Below, one piece after another: positions 1 through 8,260 of a DNA stretch of 64,000 nucleotides; position 1 is the first letter of the stretch, and every line of letters starts with the position of its first letter. The stretch comes from Aphodovivens avicola. Its GTDB lineage: Bacteria > Actinomycetota > Coriobacteriia > Coriobacteriales > Eggerthellaceae. The DNA lies in contig DVGW01000020.1 in assembly GCA_018712515.1 (NCBI GenBank), positions 1 to 64,000 of the forward strand. The letters run 5' to 3'. The notes beneath the pieces were generated by a model. That model was not told the DNA's origin and did no database searches. It saw nothing but the letters and a program-made list of their open reading frames with translations. Both the position numbers and the translations under genes were made by a program.

Positions 1-1
1 A

Positions 2-241
2 TCCGGATACGAAAAACTTCTTGCTCTAGATGAATTCAAAGATAATAATGCGATAATTCGAATGGTGCGATTCAATAAAATAAAATTATATGCCGTAGAG
101 GGAAAGTGGTTTGAGATCGCCAATTCTGATGTTAAAGAAGAGTTTGATCTTAGACCGTTGAAGTGGCGTATGGCGATTTATTTGATTGCTCACTTTCCAG
201 TACTTTTTAGATGTTATTTAAAAATACGGTATCGTCAGTAA
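2..241 (+). CDS. C-terminal end of a gene of unknown function (partial)
   Basis: An open frame enters from the left edge and ends at TAA 239-241, giving 79 residues. The tail contains a hydrophobic stretch (around MAIYLIAHFPVLFRC) followed by a basic end (KIRYRQ), as in the C-termini of membrane-associated glycosyltransferases. Too little remains to name a family. It is clearly richer in A+T than the genes further right, like the flippase that follows. From position it is probably another gene of the surface-polysaccharide locus; this is inference only. Confidence 0.5.
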   Translation, partial: SGYEKLLALDEFKDNNAIIRMVRFNKIKLYAVEGKWFEIANSDVKEEFDLRPLKWRMAIYLIAHFPVLFRCYLKIRYRQ

Positions 242-309
242 ATTCTTAGGGTGTTCTTTGTTTCAAGATATTTCGTCTTGGGCTTTAGTTTGAGATAACG
301 TACATTTCC

Positions 310-1764
310 TTGCAGTCGTTAAAACATAATACTGTCTCCTCACTTTTCTGGCGATTTCTGGAGAGGGGAGGGCGAGCTATTGTTGAGCTTTTGGTTCAAA
401 TTGTAATGGCTCGTCTTCTCGCTCCTGAAGCTTTCGGTGCTCTTGCAATCATGCTCGTATTCGTCAATATCGGCAACGTCATGGTTCAGTCTGGCCTCAA
501 TACAGCGCTTGTTCAATCGCCGGAGATGGATGATCGGGATTGTTCAACCGTTTTTTGGTTGAGCTTTGGGGTGTCAATCACCCTTTATGCAGTCGTGTTT
601 GCGATTGCTCCTGCCGTTGCGGCGTTTTACGCAATGCCTTCAGTTGTTTGGCCTTTGCGATTGCTTGCCGCCGTTATGATCATCAATGCTTTCAACTCGG
701 TTCAGGTCGCTATTGTGCAGAGGGCACTCGAGTTCCGAAAGGTCTTTAACGCGGCAATCGTCTCTGTTGTCGTTTCCGGTATTTTAGGTGTTTCGTCAGC
801 ATATTTTGGGATGGGGCTGTGGGCGCTCGTTGTTCAGCAGCTTTCCTATCAGCTATCAAATTGTTTTGCCTTGGGACTCCAAGTAGGGTGGAGACCCAAG
901 GCCGTATTCGATGCACCGAGAGCAAAGGAGCTTTTTTCCTTTGGATGGAAGCTGCTGGCGTCTGGCATATTGGATCAAGGCTATCAAAGCTTGTCTGATT
1001 TGGTAATCGGGAAACAATTCTCCGCAACAGAATTAGGCCTTGTCTCCCAGGGCAAACGGTACCCTCAAGCGGTAGGCTCGCTTCTCGATGGTGCGATCCA
1101 GCCCGTAATGCTTTCAGCGGTGGCCCATGTGCAGGACGATGTTTCCTATGTTAAGCGTCTTGTTCGCCGTGCACTAAAGACTTCCACGTTCCTCATCGTT
1201 CCTTGCATGGTGATGTTTGCAGTCGTGGCGGAGCCTGTGGTGAGGTTGCTGCTAGGCGAGCAGTGGCTGCCAGCGGTGCCGTTTCTGCAGATGTACTGCT
1301 TAATATACGCATTGCTGCCTATTCATACTTCCAACCTCCAGGCTCTAAATGGCATGGGGCGAAGCGATTTGTTTCTGAAACTGGAGCTGATCAAGAAGGC
1401 GTATGGCACCGTTTTCGTCTTGATGGGGGCTTTCGTCTTCCAGGATGTCTATGTTCTTGTAGGCAGCTACATACTATCCAATGTCATATCCACCTTTGTC
1501 AACGCGTGGCCGAATCGCAAAGTCATCGGCTACTCGTACCTCGAGCAGGTCAAGGACATCTGCCCTGCCTTCCTACTTGCCGCGGTCTCCGCAGGCATTG
1601 CTGTTCCGATCGGGATATTCGCACTACCGGACGTCGCAACGATCCTGCTGCAGACGGTCATCATCGCGGTGGCTTACTTCGGGTTTTCGAAGCTTTTCAA
1701 GGTGGAGGCGTTGGAGTACCTGCTGGCCACCGCCAAGGAGGTAGTCGTCCTCAAAAGGGGATAG
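310..1764 (+). CDS. Wzx-like polysaccharide flippase
   Basis: 484-residue integral membrane protein with about 12-14 hydrophobic segments spread over its whole length. It begins with a short amphipathic region (SLFWRFLERGG) and has the ARLLAPEAFG motif typical of the WzxC/polysaccharide-biosynthesis flippase group in the MOP superfamily. Such proteins flip lipid-linked oligosaccharide repeat units across the cytoplasmic membrane. The start is a TTG with only a weak upstream purine stretch, so the N-terminus is uncertain, but the first residues fit the family. It precedes the aminotransferase/ATP-grasp genes on the same strand and would export the glycan they help make. The 5' half is lower in GC than the rest of the locus, which fits a horizontally acquired cassette. 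Confidence 0.88.
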   Translation: MQSLKHNTVSSLFWRFLERGGRAIVELLVQIVMARLLAPEAFGALAIMLVFVNIGNVMVQSGLNTALVQSPEMDDRDCSTVFWLSFGVSITLYAVVFAIAPAVAAFYAMPSVVWPLRLLAAVMIINAFNSVQVAIVQRALEFRKVFNAAIVSVVVSGILGVSSAYFGMGLWALVVQQLSYQLSNCFALGLQVGWRPKAVFDAPRAKELFSFGWKLLASGILDQGYQSLSDLVIGKQFSATELGLVSQGKRYPQAVGSLLDGAIQPVMLSAVAHVQDDVSYVKRLVRRALKTSTFLIVPCMVMFAVVAEPVVRLLLGEQWLPAVPFLQMYCLIYALLPIHTSNLQALNGMGRSDLFLKLELIKKAYGTVFVLMGAFVFQDVYVLVGSYILSNVISTFVNAWPNRKVIGYSYLEQVKDICPAFLLAAVSAGIAVPIGIFALPDVATILLQTVIIAVAYFGFSKLFKVEALEYLLATAKEVVVLKRG

Positions 1765-1846
1765 AATCTGCGGCGCGCATTGCCATATCTGGTGGTGAGA
1801 TTTGAAAAAGCACTTTGAGAACCGAATAGGGAAGGAAGGCGATCCG

Positions 1847-2980
1847 ATGGACCGTAGGATCCTCGTGACCCGCTCGTCGATGCCGCCGCTTCAGGAGTAC
1901 GTTGACGAGGTGGCGCCGCTGTGGGAGTCGCATTGGCTCACCAACATGGGGGTGGAGCACAGGAAGCTCGAGATGGCGCTGAAAGAAAAACTGCGTGTAG
2001 ACAACCTCGCGCTTTTTACCAACGGGCACAATGCGCTCGAGTGCATCCTTGAGGCGTTGGAGTTGCCGACGGGCGGGGAGGTGATCACTACACCCTTCAC
2101 ATTCGCATCGACTACCCACGCCATCGTTCGCAAAGGACTCACGCCCGTGTTCGCCGACGTGAGGCCCTCCGACCTTACGCTTGACCCAGAGGCGGTCGAG
2201 GCGGCGATCACGCCAAGGACGGTCGCGATCATCCCGGTCCATGTCTACGGTAACCTTTGCGACGTCGATGCGATCCAAAGCATTGCCGATCGCCACTGCC
2301 TGAAGGTTGTCTATGATGCCGCCCATGCATTCGGAGTCGAGAGAGCGGACGCTGCGACTGGAGCGAAGGAGCCTGCGGCGTCGTTCGGGGACGCCTCTAT
2401 GTTCAGCTTCCATGCCACCAAGGTGTTCAACACGATCGAGGGCGGCTGCGTCTGCTTCCGCGATTCTTCCCTCTACGACGTGCTCAATCAGTGGAAGAAC
2501 TTCGGGATCGTTGGACCCGAAGACGTAGAGTATGTGGGCGGTAACGCCAAGATGAATGAGTTCTGCGCTGCGATGGGCGTGTGTAACCTGCGGCACTTGG
2601 ACAGTGAGATCGCCAAGCGCAAGGCGGTGGCCGAGCGCTATTGGGAGGGCTTGGAAGGGCTTCCCGGGGTACGCGCGATCGTGCCCGCCACCGGTACTGT
2701 CCCAAACTACGCCTACCTGCCGGTCCTGTTCGATCCGGACGCCTTCGGCGCGACCCGCGACGACGTGTTCGACGCACTCGCCGCACAGGGCATAGGCGCG
2801 CGCAAGTACTTCTACCCGCTCGTGACCGACTTCGCGTGCTATCGCAGCGTCTATTCGAGCGGGCGGACGCCGGTTGCCGCCAAAGCTGCCCGCCAGGTGT
2901 TGACGCTCCCCATGTACGCCGACCTGGCGCTTGAGGACGTGGACCTTATCTGTTCGATTGTGAGGGGGTGTGCACGATGA
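1847..2980 (+). CDS. DegT/DnrJ/EryC1 family PLP-dependent aminotransferase
   Basis: 377 residues from ATG 1847, which has a GGAAGG Shine-Dalgarno at 1833-1838; an in-frame TTG at 1802 would add 15 residues but lacks a site. Family features in order: LFTNGHNALE near the N-terminus (cofactor phosphate region), TTPFTFASTTHAI, IIPVHVYGN, the DAAHAFG motif (Asp-Ala-x-His) and the Schiff-base lysine in SFHATKVFNTIEGG (Lys192). Members transfer an amino group to keto-sugars, or act on related keto substrates, in surface-glycan and antibiotic pathways. The stop overlaps the next gene by 4 nt (ATGA), so the two are translationally coupled. The exact substrate cannot be read from sequence. Confidence 0.9.
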   Translation: MDRRILVTRSSMPPLQEYVDEVAPLWESHWLTNMGVEHRKLEMALKEKLRVDNLALFTNGHNALECILEALELPTGGEVITTPFTFASTTHAIVRKGLTPVFADVRPSDLTLDPEAVEAAITPRTVAIIPVHVYGNLCDVDAIQSIADRHCLKVVYDAAHAFGVERADAATGAKEPAASFGDASMFSFHATKVFNTIEGGCVCFRDSSLYDVLNQWKNFGIVGPEDVEYVGGNAKMNEFCAAMGVCNLRHLDSEIAKRKAVAERYWEGLEGLPGVRAIVPATGTVPNYAYLPVLFDPDAFGATRDDVFDALAAQGIGARKYFYPLVTDFACYRSVYSSGRTPVAAKAARQVLTLPMYADLALEDVDLICSIVRGCAR

Positions 2981-4188
2981 GCAAAACCCTTCTTCTCCTG
3001 GGAGGCTCTCGCTACCTGTTTCCGGTGATCGATGCGGCCCATGAGATGGGCGTTGAGGTGGTCACAGCCGACTATCTCCCCAACAACATTGCCCATGCGC
3101 GCTCTGATCGTTACTTCAACGTGAGCATTGTCGACAAGGACGCCGTACTCGAATGCGCCCGGGAGGTGGGGGCGGACGGCGTTATGAGTTTCGCCGCCGA
3201 CCCCGGCGTCGTGTCCGCTGCCTATGCGGCTGAGAGGTTGGGACTTCCCTTCCAGGGGTCCTATGAATCGGTCTCAATCCTGCAGGATAAGCAAAGTTTC
3301 CGCTCTTTTCTGCGAGAGAACGAGTTTAACTGCCCGGGGATGCGCGTCTTCTCTTCCTCAGATGAGGCGCGTGCTGCGGCGGAGGGGATTGTGTACCCCG
3401 TTATCGCAAAGCCCGTTGACTCCGCCGGCAGCAAGGGCTGTTCGCGCGTGGACTCGCCAGAGGACCTGCCGGATGCGGTGGAGGTGGCGCTTGGATTCTC
3501 CCGAAACGGCCGCTGCATCGTAGAGGGCTTCCTAGAGAAGGCATATCCTTCCTCCGATGCTGATGCGTTCACGGTGGATGGCGGTTTCGAGTGCGTGTCG
3601 TTCACCTCGCAACTGTTTGACCCGGCCTGTCCGAATCCCTACGCGCCTGCCGCTTACGCTATGCCCTGCGCGATGCCGGAGGCCGCCCAAGCGGAATTGA
3701 AATCGGAGCTTCAAAGACTCGCGAGCCTTCTTGAATTGCGTTCGGGTGTCTATAACGTGGAAACCCGCGTTGCCGCAGACGGTAAACCCTACATCATGGA
3801 GGTCTCCCCGCGCGGTGGCGGCAACCGCCTTTCCGAGATGTTGTGCTTTGCTACCGGAGGTGCTACCGACCTTGTGAGGGCGTCCGTCCAGGCGGCGCTT
3901 GGGATGTCCGTCGTGGGCGCGGGTGAGCCAGTTTATGACGGGTTTTGGCACCAGGAAGTCCTGCACTCCGATCATGCGGGGATTCTCGTGGGCGTCAAGT
4001 ACGCCCCCGGCTTCCGTGAGGCTCACGTTGTCGACGAGCAGCTTTGGGTTCCTACCGGGTCGAGGGTGGAGGCGTTTGCATCCGCGAACTACGCGTTCGG
4101 CTCGGTGATGATGCGGTTCGATTCGAAGGAGGAGTTGGACGCGTTCGAAGCAGACAAGCGCCATTCCATGAGGGTGGTGGTTGAATGA
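2977..4188 (+). CDS. ATP-grasp ligase (first of two)
   Basis: 403 residues; ATG 2977 overlaps the preceding stop and has GAGGGGG just upstream. N-terminal pre-ATP-grasp Rossmann-like segment (LLLLGGSRYLFPVIDAA), then ATP-grasp signatures: PVIAKPVDSAGSKGCSRV (flexible glycine-rich loop), IVEGFLE, and the metal-binding strand EVSPRGGGNRLSE. This is the layout of carbamoyl-phosphate-synthase-like and amino-acid-ligase ATP-grasp enzymes, which activate a carboxylate as acyl phosphate and couple it to an amine. Between two DegT-type enzymes, a likely role is linking an amino acid to an amino-sugar or another amino acid. The substrate is inferred, not shown. The 3' end overlaps the next gene by 4 nt. 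Confidence 0.85.
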   Translation: MSKTLLLLGGSRYLFPVIDAAHEMGVEVVTADYLPNNIAHARSDRYFNVSIVDKDAVLECAREVGADGVMSFAADPGVVSAAYAAERLGLPFQGSYESVSILQDKQSFRSFLRENEFNCPGMRVFSSSDEARAAAEGIVYPVIAKPVDSAGSKGCSRVDSPEDLPDAVEVALGFSRNGRCIVEGFLEKAYPSSDADAFTVDGGFECVSFTSQLFDPACPNPYAPAAYAMPCAMPEAAQAELKSELQRLASLLELRSGVYNVETRVAADGKPYIMEVSPRGGGNRLSEMLCFATGGATDLVRASVQAALGMSVVGAGEPVYDGFWHQEVLHSDHAGILVGVKYAPGFREAHVVDEQLWVPTGSRVEAFASANYAFGSVMMRFDSKEELDAFEADKRHSMRVVVE

Positions 4189-5192
4189 CAGGGTGCTGCG
4201 AGATAGGCGGATACTTCGAGTTAGAGCGCTTCTCCGGCAAGCCATACCACAAGGATGCCATTGCTCTGAACAGTGGAAGGGGCTGTCTCGCTTACCTTGC
4301 TGAGCTTCGAGATATCGAGACGATGTGGATCCCCGACTTCATGTGCGATTGTGTCCCGGAGTACTTGAAACGCATCGGGGTCAAGGTTCGCGTGTTCGCC
4401 GTAGGTTCCGATTTCCTTCCTGACTACCACGGATTCGAGGTCCGCGACGGCGAGTGGATGCTGATCGCAGACTATTACGGCCAGCTCCGTGAATGCGACG
4501 TCGAGTTCGCCCTGTCGTTCTCGGGCGGCAGGCTTATTGTCGACGAGACCCAGGGGTTCTTCCGGGAGTCTTGGAAGGGCGCCGATACGTTTTACTCATG
4601 CCGAAAGTGGTTCGGCGTCGCCGACGGGGCCTATCTCCGCACATTTGATGGATCCCGCTTGGAGCAGAAGCTCGAGCGCGATGAATCCTTTGCGCGCATG
4701 GGCTTCGTTTTGGGCAGGTTCGAGCGTTCTGCATCGGAATTCTACGCGGAAGCATCCGCTAACAACGACGCATTTGCTGACGAACCCGCTAAGCTCATGT
4801 CGCCCATCACGGAGAACATTCTTTGCGCGGTTGATTATGGGGCGACAAGGCGATGCAGGGATGAAAACTGGGACATCCTCGCTGCCAGGCTGGCGAACGT
4901 TAACCGTATGGATATCGGTAAGCCTGAAGGTGCGTTCATGTATCCGCTGATGACGGAAGAGGCTCAAGAGATTCGTCGGAAGCTGATATCGAAAAAAATA
5001 TATGTTCCTTGCCTTTGGCCTAACGTTCTTGAAGGTTGCGATTGCGGCTCGGCTGCTTTCCGCTTTGCTGAATCGATACTCCCGCTTCCTGTTGATCAAA
5101 GATACGGGAAGAAAGAGATGGCAACTATTGCTGAAACGATCATTCGTTCAATAGAAAGCTGTTGTATGGGTGACAGGAAGGGGTTCGGATGA
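4185..5192 (+). CDS. Divergent DegT-like PLP-dependent enzyme
   Basis: 335 residues starting at the ATGA overlap with the ATP-grasp gene. It resembles a shortened DegT/aminotransferase fold: ALNSGRGCLAYL (cofactor loop), MWIPDFMCDCVPEYL, LIVDETQGFF (Asp equivalent) and YSCRKWFGVADGAYL, where Lys141 is placed to form the Schiff base. Similar proteins sit in many glycan loci and are often annotated only as DegT-like. The cofactor lysine is retained, so a catalytic role is plausible. GC content drops towards the 3' end and stays low in the next gene, suggesting a recombination boundary or a different origin for 4.8-6.5 kb. Confidence 0.72.
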   Translation: MTGCCEIGGYFELERFSGKPYHKDAIALNSGRGCLAYLAELRDIETMWIPDFMCDCVPEYLKRIGVKVRVFAVGSDFLPDYHGFEVRDGEWMLIADYYGQLRECDVEFALSFSGGRLIVDETQGFFRESWKGADTFYSCRKWFGVADGAYLRTFDGSRLEQKLERDESFARMGFVLGRFERSASEFYAEASANNDAFADEPAKLMSPITENILCAVDYGATRRCRDENWDILAARLANVNRMDIGKPEGAFMYPLMTEEAQEIRRKLISKKIYVPCLWPNVLEGCDCGSAAFRFAESILPLPVDQRYGKKEMATIAETIIRSIESCCMGDRKGFG

Positions 5193-6469
5193 AAAGACTA
5201 GATAATGGTTGCTTTAAGTCGAAGCGCTTGTTGGTTCTCGGCGCATCTACTTCGGAAATCCCTCTAGTTATTCGAGCTCAAGAACTTGGGTGTGAAGTTA
5301 CCGTAACGGATTACAACACAGATTGGAGTTTGAGCCCGGCAAAGCAAATTGCCGATAAAGCGTGGGACATCAGTTGGAGTGATATTTCGCTTCTGGCTGA
5401 AAAATGTAGGGAAGAGAGAATAGATGGAGTAGTCGCTGGATATAGCGAAATTCGAGTGGAATATCTCATTTCGCTTTGCGAAACATTGAACTTGCCGTGT
5501 TATTGCACAAGCGAGCAGCTAGAGGTTACTAGAAGCAAGACTGCATTCAAGGAGGTATGTAGAAGCTACGGTGTTCCTGTTGTTAGGGAATACGATGCGG
5601 AAGGCGAGGATCTTGCGTTCCCGGTGATAGTTAAACCGGTTGACCGAGGGGGTTCCTTGGGGATATCGGTTGCGTATAACGAGTCCGATTATGCAGAGTC
5701 TCTCGACATTGCAAGAAATGCATCTTTATCCGGAGAGGTTATTGTAGAGCAATACATTACCGAAGCGACGAAATTCGATGCGCTGTATGCGATAAACGAT
5801 GGGCGCGTGAATCTCTTGGGAACTTCTGATACGGTTGATGCACTTTCAAACAATGGCGTGCGCGTTATACAAAATGGTTGGACCTTGCCTTCGAGACATC
5901 ATGCTGAATTTGTTGACCAAGCCAATCCTCAGATTGTAAAAATGATAAGTGGCTTGGGGATAAAGACGGGATGCATCTTTTTTTCTGGTTTTTATCGAAA
6001 TGGCAGTTTTGCGTTTTTTGAGACCGGATTCAGGCTTAGCGGTGGAGAATTCTTTGTCTACCATGATAAGGCAGGGCAGGGAAACGTATTTGATCTTTAT
6101 ATTGCTCATGCGTTGAATTCGCGTCTTGGAGACAAGCTAGATTTCTCTACCTCAACAAAACTGAAATGCGCTTGCGTGAATTATTACGCCAAGGCGGGGA
6201 GAGTTTCAGCCATAAACGGAATCGATGAGGCGAAGGATGCCATTCCAGAATGCATTCTTGCTTTGCAGTATGGGTCAGTCGGGCAAGAATGTTCTGACAG
6301 TGAAGCAATACTATCGAAAATGGCAATGCTTCAGTTTGTTGGCGAATCGCCAGATGAAATAAGGAGAGCAATATCCGAGTCGAACCGGATGATTCGCGTT
6401 GAATCCGTTCAATCCGAAGATATGGTTCTAGAGTATCCGAACCCCATTTCCTTCACATGGAGCGATTGA
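5189..6469 (+). CDS. ATP-grasp ligase (second of two)
   Basis: 426 residues, ATGA overlap with the previous gene and GGAAGGGG upstream of the start. It has the same general plan as the first ATP-grasp gene but is clearly divergent: RLLVLGASTSEIPLVIRA, the glycine-rich loop PVIVKPVDRGGSLGIS, VIVEQYITEATKFDALY and FFETGFRLSGGEFF. In the last motif the usual Asn of the metal-binding E-x-N pattern appears replaced by Gly, so metal coordination may differ. Two different ATP-grasp enzymes in one operon imply two amide or peptide bond-forming steps. The gene is markedly A+T-richer than its neighbours. The roughly 90 bases that follow hold no gene; the next gene has its own site (AAGGAG) before 6562. 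Confidence 0.83.
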   Translation: MKRLDNGCFKSKRLLVLGASTSEIPLVIRAQELGCEVTVTDYNTDWSLSPAKQIADKAWDISWSDISLLAEKCREERIDGVVAGYSEIRVEYLISLCETLNLPCYCTSEQLEVTRSKTAFKEVCRSYGVPVVREYDAEGEDLAFPVIVKPVDRGGSLGISVAYNESDYAESLDIARNASLSGEVIVEQYITEATKFDALYAINDGRVNLLGTSDTVDALSNNGVRVIQNGWTLPSRHHAEFVDQANPQIVKMISGLGIKTGCIFFSGFYRNGSFAFFETGFRLSGGEFFVYHDKAGQGNVFDLYIAHALNSRLGDKLDFSTSTKLKCACVNYYAKAGRVSAINGIDEAKDAIPECILALQYGSVGQECSDSEAILSKMAMLQFVGESPDEIRRAISESNRMIRVESVQSEDMVLEYPNPISFTWSD

Positions 6470-6561
6470 GCTTCCAGGCCAATTCGATTATGTCGCTGGA
6501 TCGTTCGTTTCGATTCGTATTGAGTCGTCTAAGTGAGGCATAATTTCGAAGGAGTTATTCC

Positions 6562-8238
6562 ATGAACCTTTCAAACAAAAAAATAATTCTTGGGGCATCA
6601 ATAGGGAACTGCGTGCATGTTGCGGGCGTGTACCACTTCCTTCAGCTGGCGGAGCGCGAGGGCTACGAGCCGGTTTTCCTCGGTCCCGCGGTATCTGTAA
6701 AAAGACTCTTCGACGCTATAGAGGAGACGGATCCTGACATGGTTGGGATTGGCTACCGCTTGACTCCCGAGAACGTTGTGCCGCTCCTCGATGAGGTCAA
6801 GAAGCGCGCGACGCGTCTTCGAAAACAGCCGATCTGGGTATTCGGCGGGACGAAGCCTGTGGCCGACATCGCAAAGGGATATGGCTTGTTCTCGTTCGTC
6901 TCGGACGGCTACGATGACGTGGTCGATTCGATTAGGTTCCTAAGGGGAGAAAAGGTCGAGGAAAGCCCGGAAGGGTACGGAAAGACCCTTATCGAGAGAG
7001 TGCGTAAGTCCAAACCGTATCCGATCCTTAGACATCATTTCGGCCTTCCTTCGCTCGATGACACCGTCGAGGGGATCGCGCGGATTTCCGATGCCAAGGC
7101 CCTCGACGTGATATCCCTCGGCCCCGATCAGAACGCGCAGCAGTTCTTCTTCAGGCAGGGCGATATGAACCCGGACCTGGACGGTGCCGGCGGCGTCCCT
7201 GTGAGATCTGAGGGGGATTTCGAAAGGCTCAAAAGGGCATCTCTCTGCGGGAACTACCCGCTCATGCGCTGCTATAGCGGAACGGAGGACGTCTTCCGAT
7301 ATGCCGATCTCCTCGTGAGATCCATCGACAACGCATGGGCTGCGATTCCCCTTTCCTGGTACAACGAACTCGATGGGAGGGGCTCGCGGACTCTTGAAAC
7401 GTCGGTCGCGGAGGCCCAGAGACTGATACGCTGGCATGCAGAGCGAGGCGTTCCGGTGGAGATCAACGAGCCCCATCACTGGGGTCTGCGCGACGCGCAT
7501 GATGTCATCCCCGTCGTGATGGCCTACATAAGCGCCTACAACGCGAAGAAGCTGGGCGTGGGAACCTACATATCCCAATACATGTTCAACAACCCTAGCA
7601 ACCTATCATTCTCGATGGATCTGGCGAAGATGCTGGCGATGAGGGAGATGGTGGAGTCGCTCGCGGACGAAGGCTTCTCGATCCTGAGTGAGACGAGGGC
7701 GGGCCTCCCTCTCCTCAATGCCGATACTTCGGTTGCCAAGGGGCAGCTTGCCGCATCGACCTTCATGCAGATGTGTCTGAAGCCGGATATCGTCCACGTC
7801 GTCGGCTATTGCGAGGCCGACCACGCGGCGGGCCCCGACGAGGTGATCGAAAGCTGCAGGATGGTTCGCGGGGTGATCCGGCATACCTACGATCAGTCCT
7901 TCTCGATTGAGAAGGACCCGGCGATCAGCGCGAGGAGGGACAAGCTCGTCGAGGAGGCGAAGATCCTCATCGGGACGATAGAGGACGTCTACTCGTCCTT
8001 CGACGATCCGTTGACGGAACCCTACGTGCTCGCCGACATGATAAAGAGGGGGATTGTCGATGCCGTCCATATCGTCAAGAACGACAAGTTCAGGGGCAAT
8101 CTACGGACTGCGATAGTTGGCGGTGCGTGCGTTGCGATCGATCCTGCAACAAAACAGCCGATCGACGAAGCGACCCGACTCGCCTCCCTCGGCATCGACG
8201 CGTGCCTGATCCCGGACCGGAAGGAAAGGACGGCCTGA
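6562..8238 (+). CDS. Cobalamin-binding domain fused to a glutamate-mutase epsilon-like barrel
   Basis: 558 residues. Residues 1-130 resemble a B12-binding (GlmS/MutS-type) Rossmann domain with NCVHVAG: His19 sits where the cobalt ligand of the D-x-H-x-x-G motif lies and Gly22 is kept, but the Asp position is Cys17. Residues about 210-555 look like the epsilon subunit of methylaspartate (glutamate) mutase, with LMRCYSGTED, WYNELDGRGSRTLE, VEINEPHHWGLRDAHD (about 299-314) and YISQYMFNNPS. In known glutamate mutases these are two subunits (GlmS, GlmE) that interconvert glutamate and 3-methylaspartate through adenosylcobalamin radicals. Here they are one chain in a glycan locus, 22 nt before an opine-type dehydrogenase. 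The substrate could be glutamate or another amino acid. Family assignment is from recognised motifs; the reaction is inferred. Confidence 0.78.
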   Translation: MNLSNKKIILGASIGNCVHVAGVYHFLQLAEREGYEPVFLGPAVSVKRLFDAIEETDPDMVGIGYRLTPENVVPLLDEVKKRATRLRKQPIWVFGGTKPVADIAKGYGLFSFVSDGYDDVVDSIRFLRGEKVEESPEGYGKTLIERVRKSKPYPILRHHFGLPSLDDTVEGIARISDAKALDVISLGPDQNAQQFFFRQGDMNPDLDGAGGVPVRSEGDFERLKRASLCGNYPLMRCYSGTEDVFRYADLLVRSIDNAWAAIPLSWYNELDGRGSRTLETSVAEAQRLIRWHAERGVPVEINEPHHWGLRDAHDVIPVVMAYISAYNAKKLGVGTYISQYMFNNPSNLSFSMDLAKMLAMREMVESLADEGFSILSETRAGLPLLNADTSVAKGQLAASTFMQMCLKPDIVHVVGYCEADHAAGPDEVIESCRMVRGVIRHTYDQSFSIEKDPAISARRDKLVEEAKILIGTIEDVYSSFDDPLTEPYVLADMIKRGIVDAVHIVKNDKFRGNLRTAIVGGACVAIDPATKQPIDEATRLASLGIDACLIPDRKERTA

Positions 8239-8260
8239 TGACGGCGAGGACGGTTGCTCG

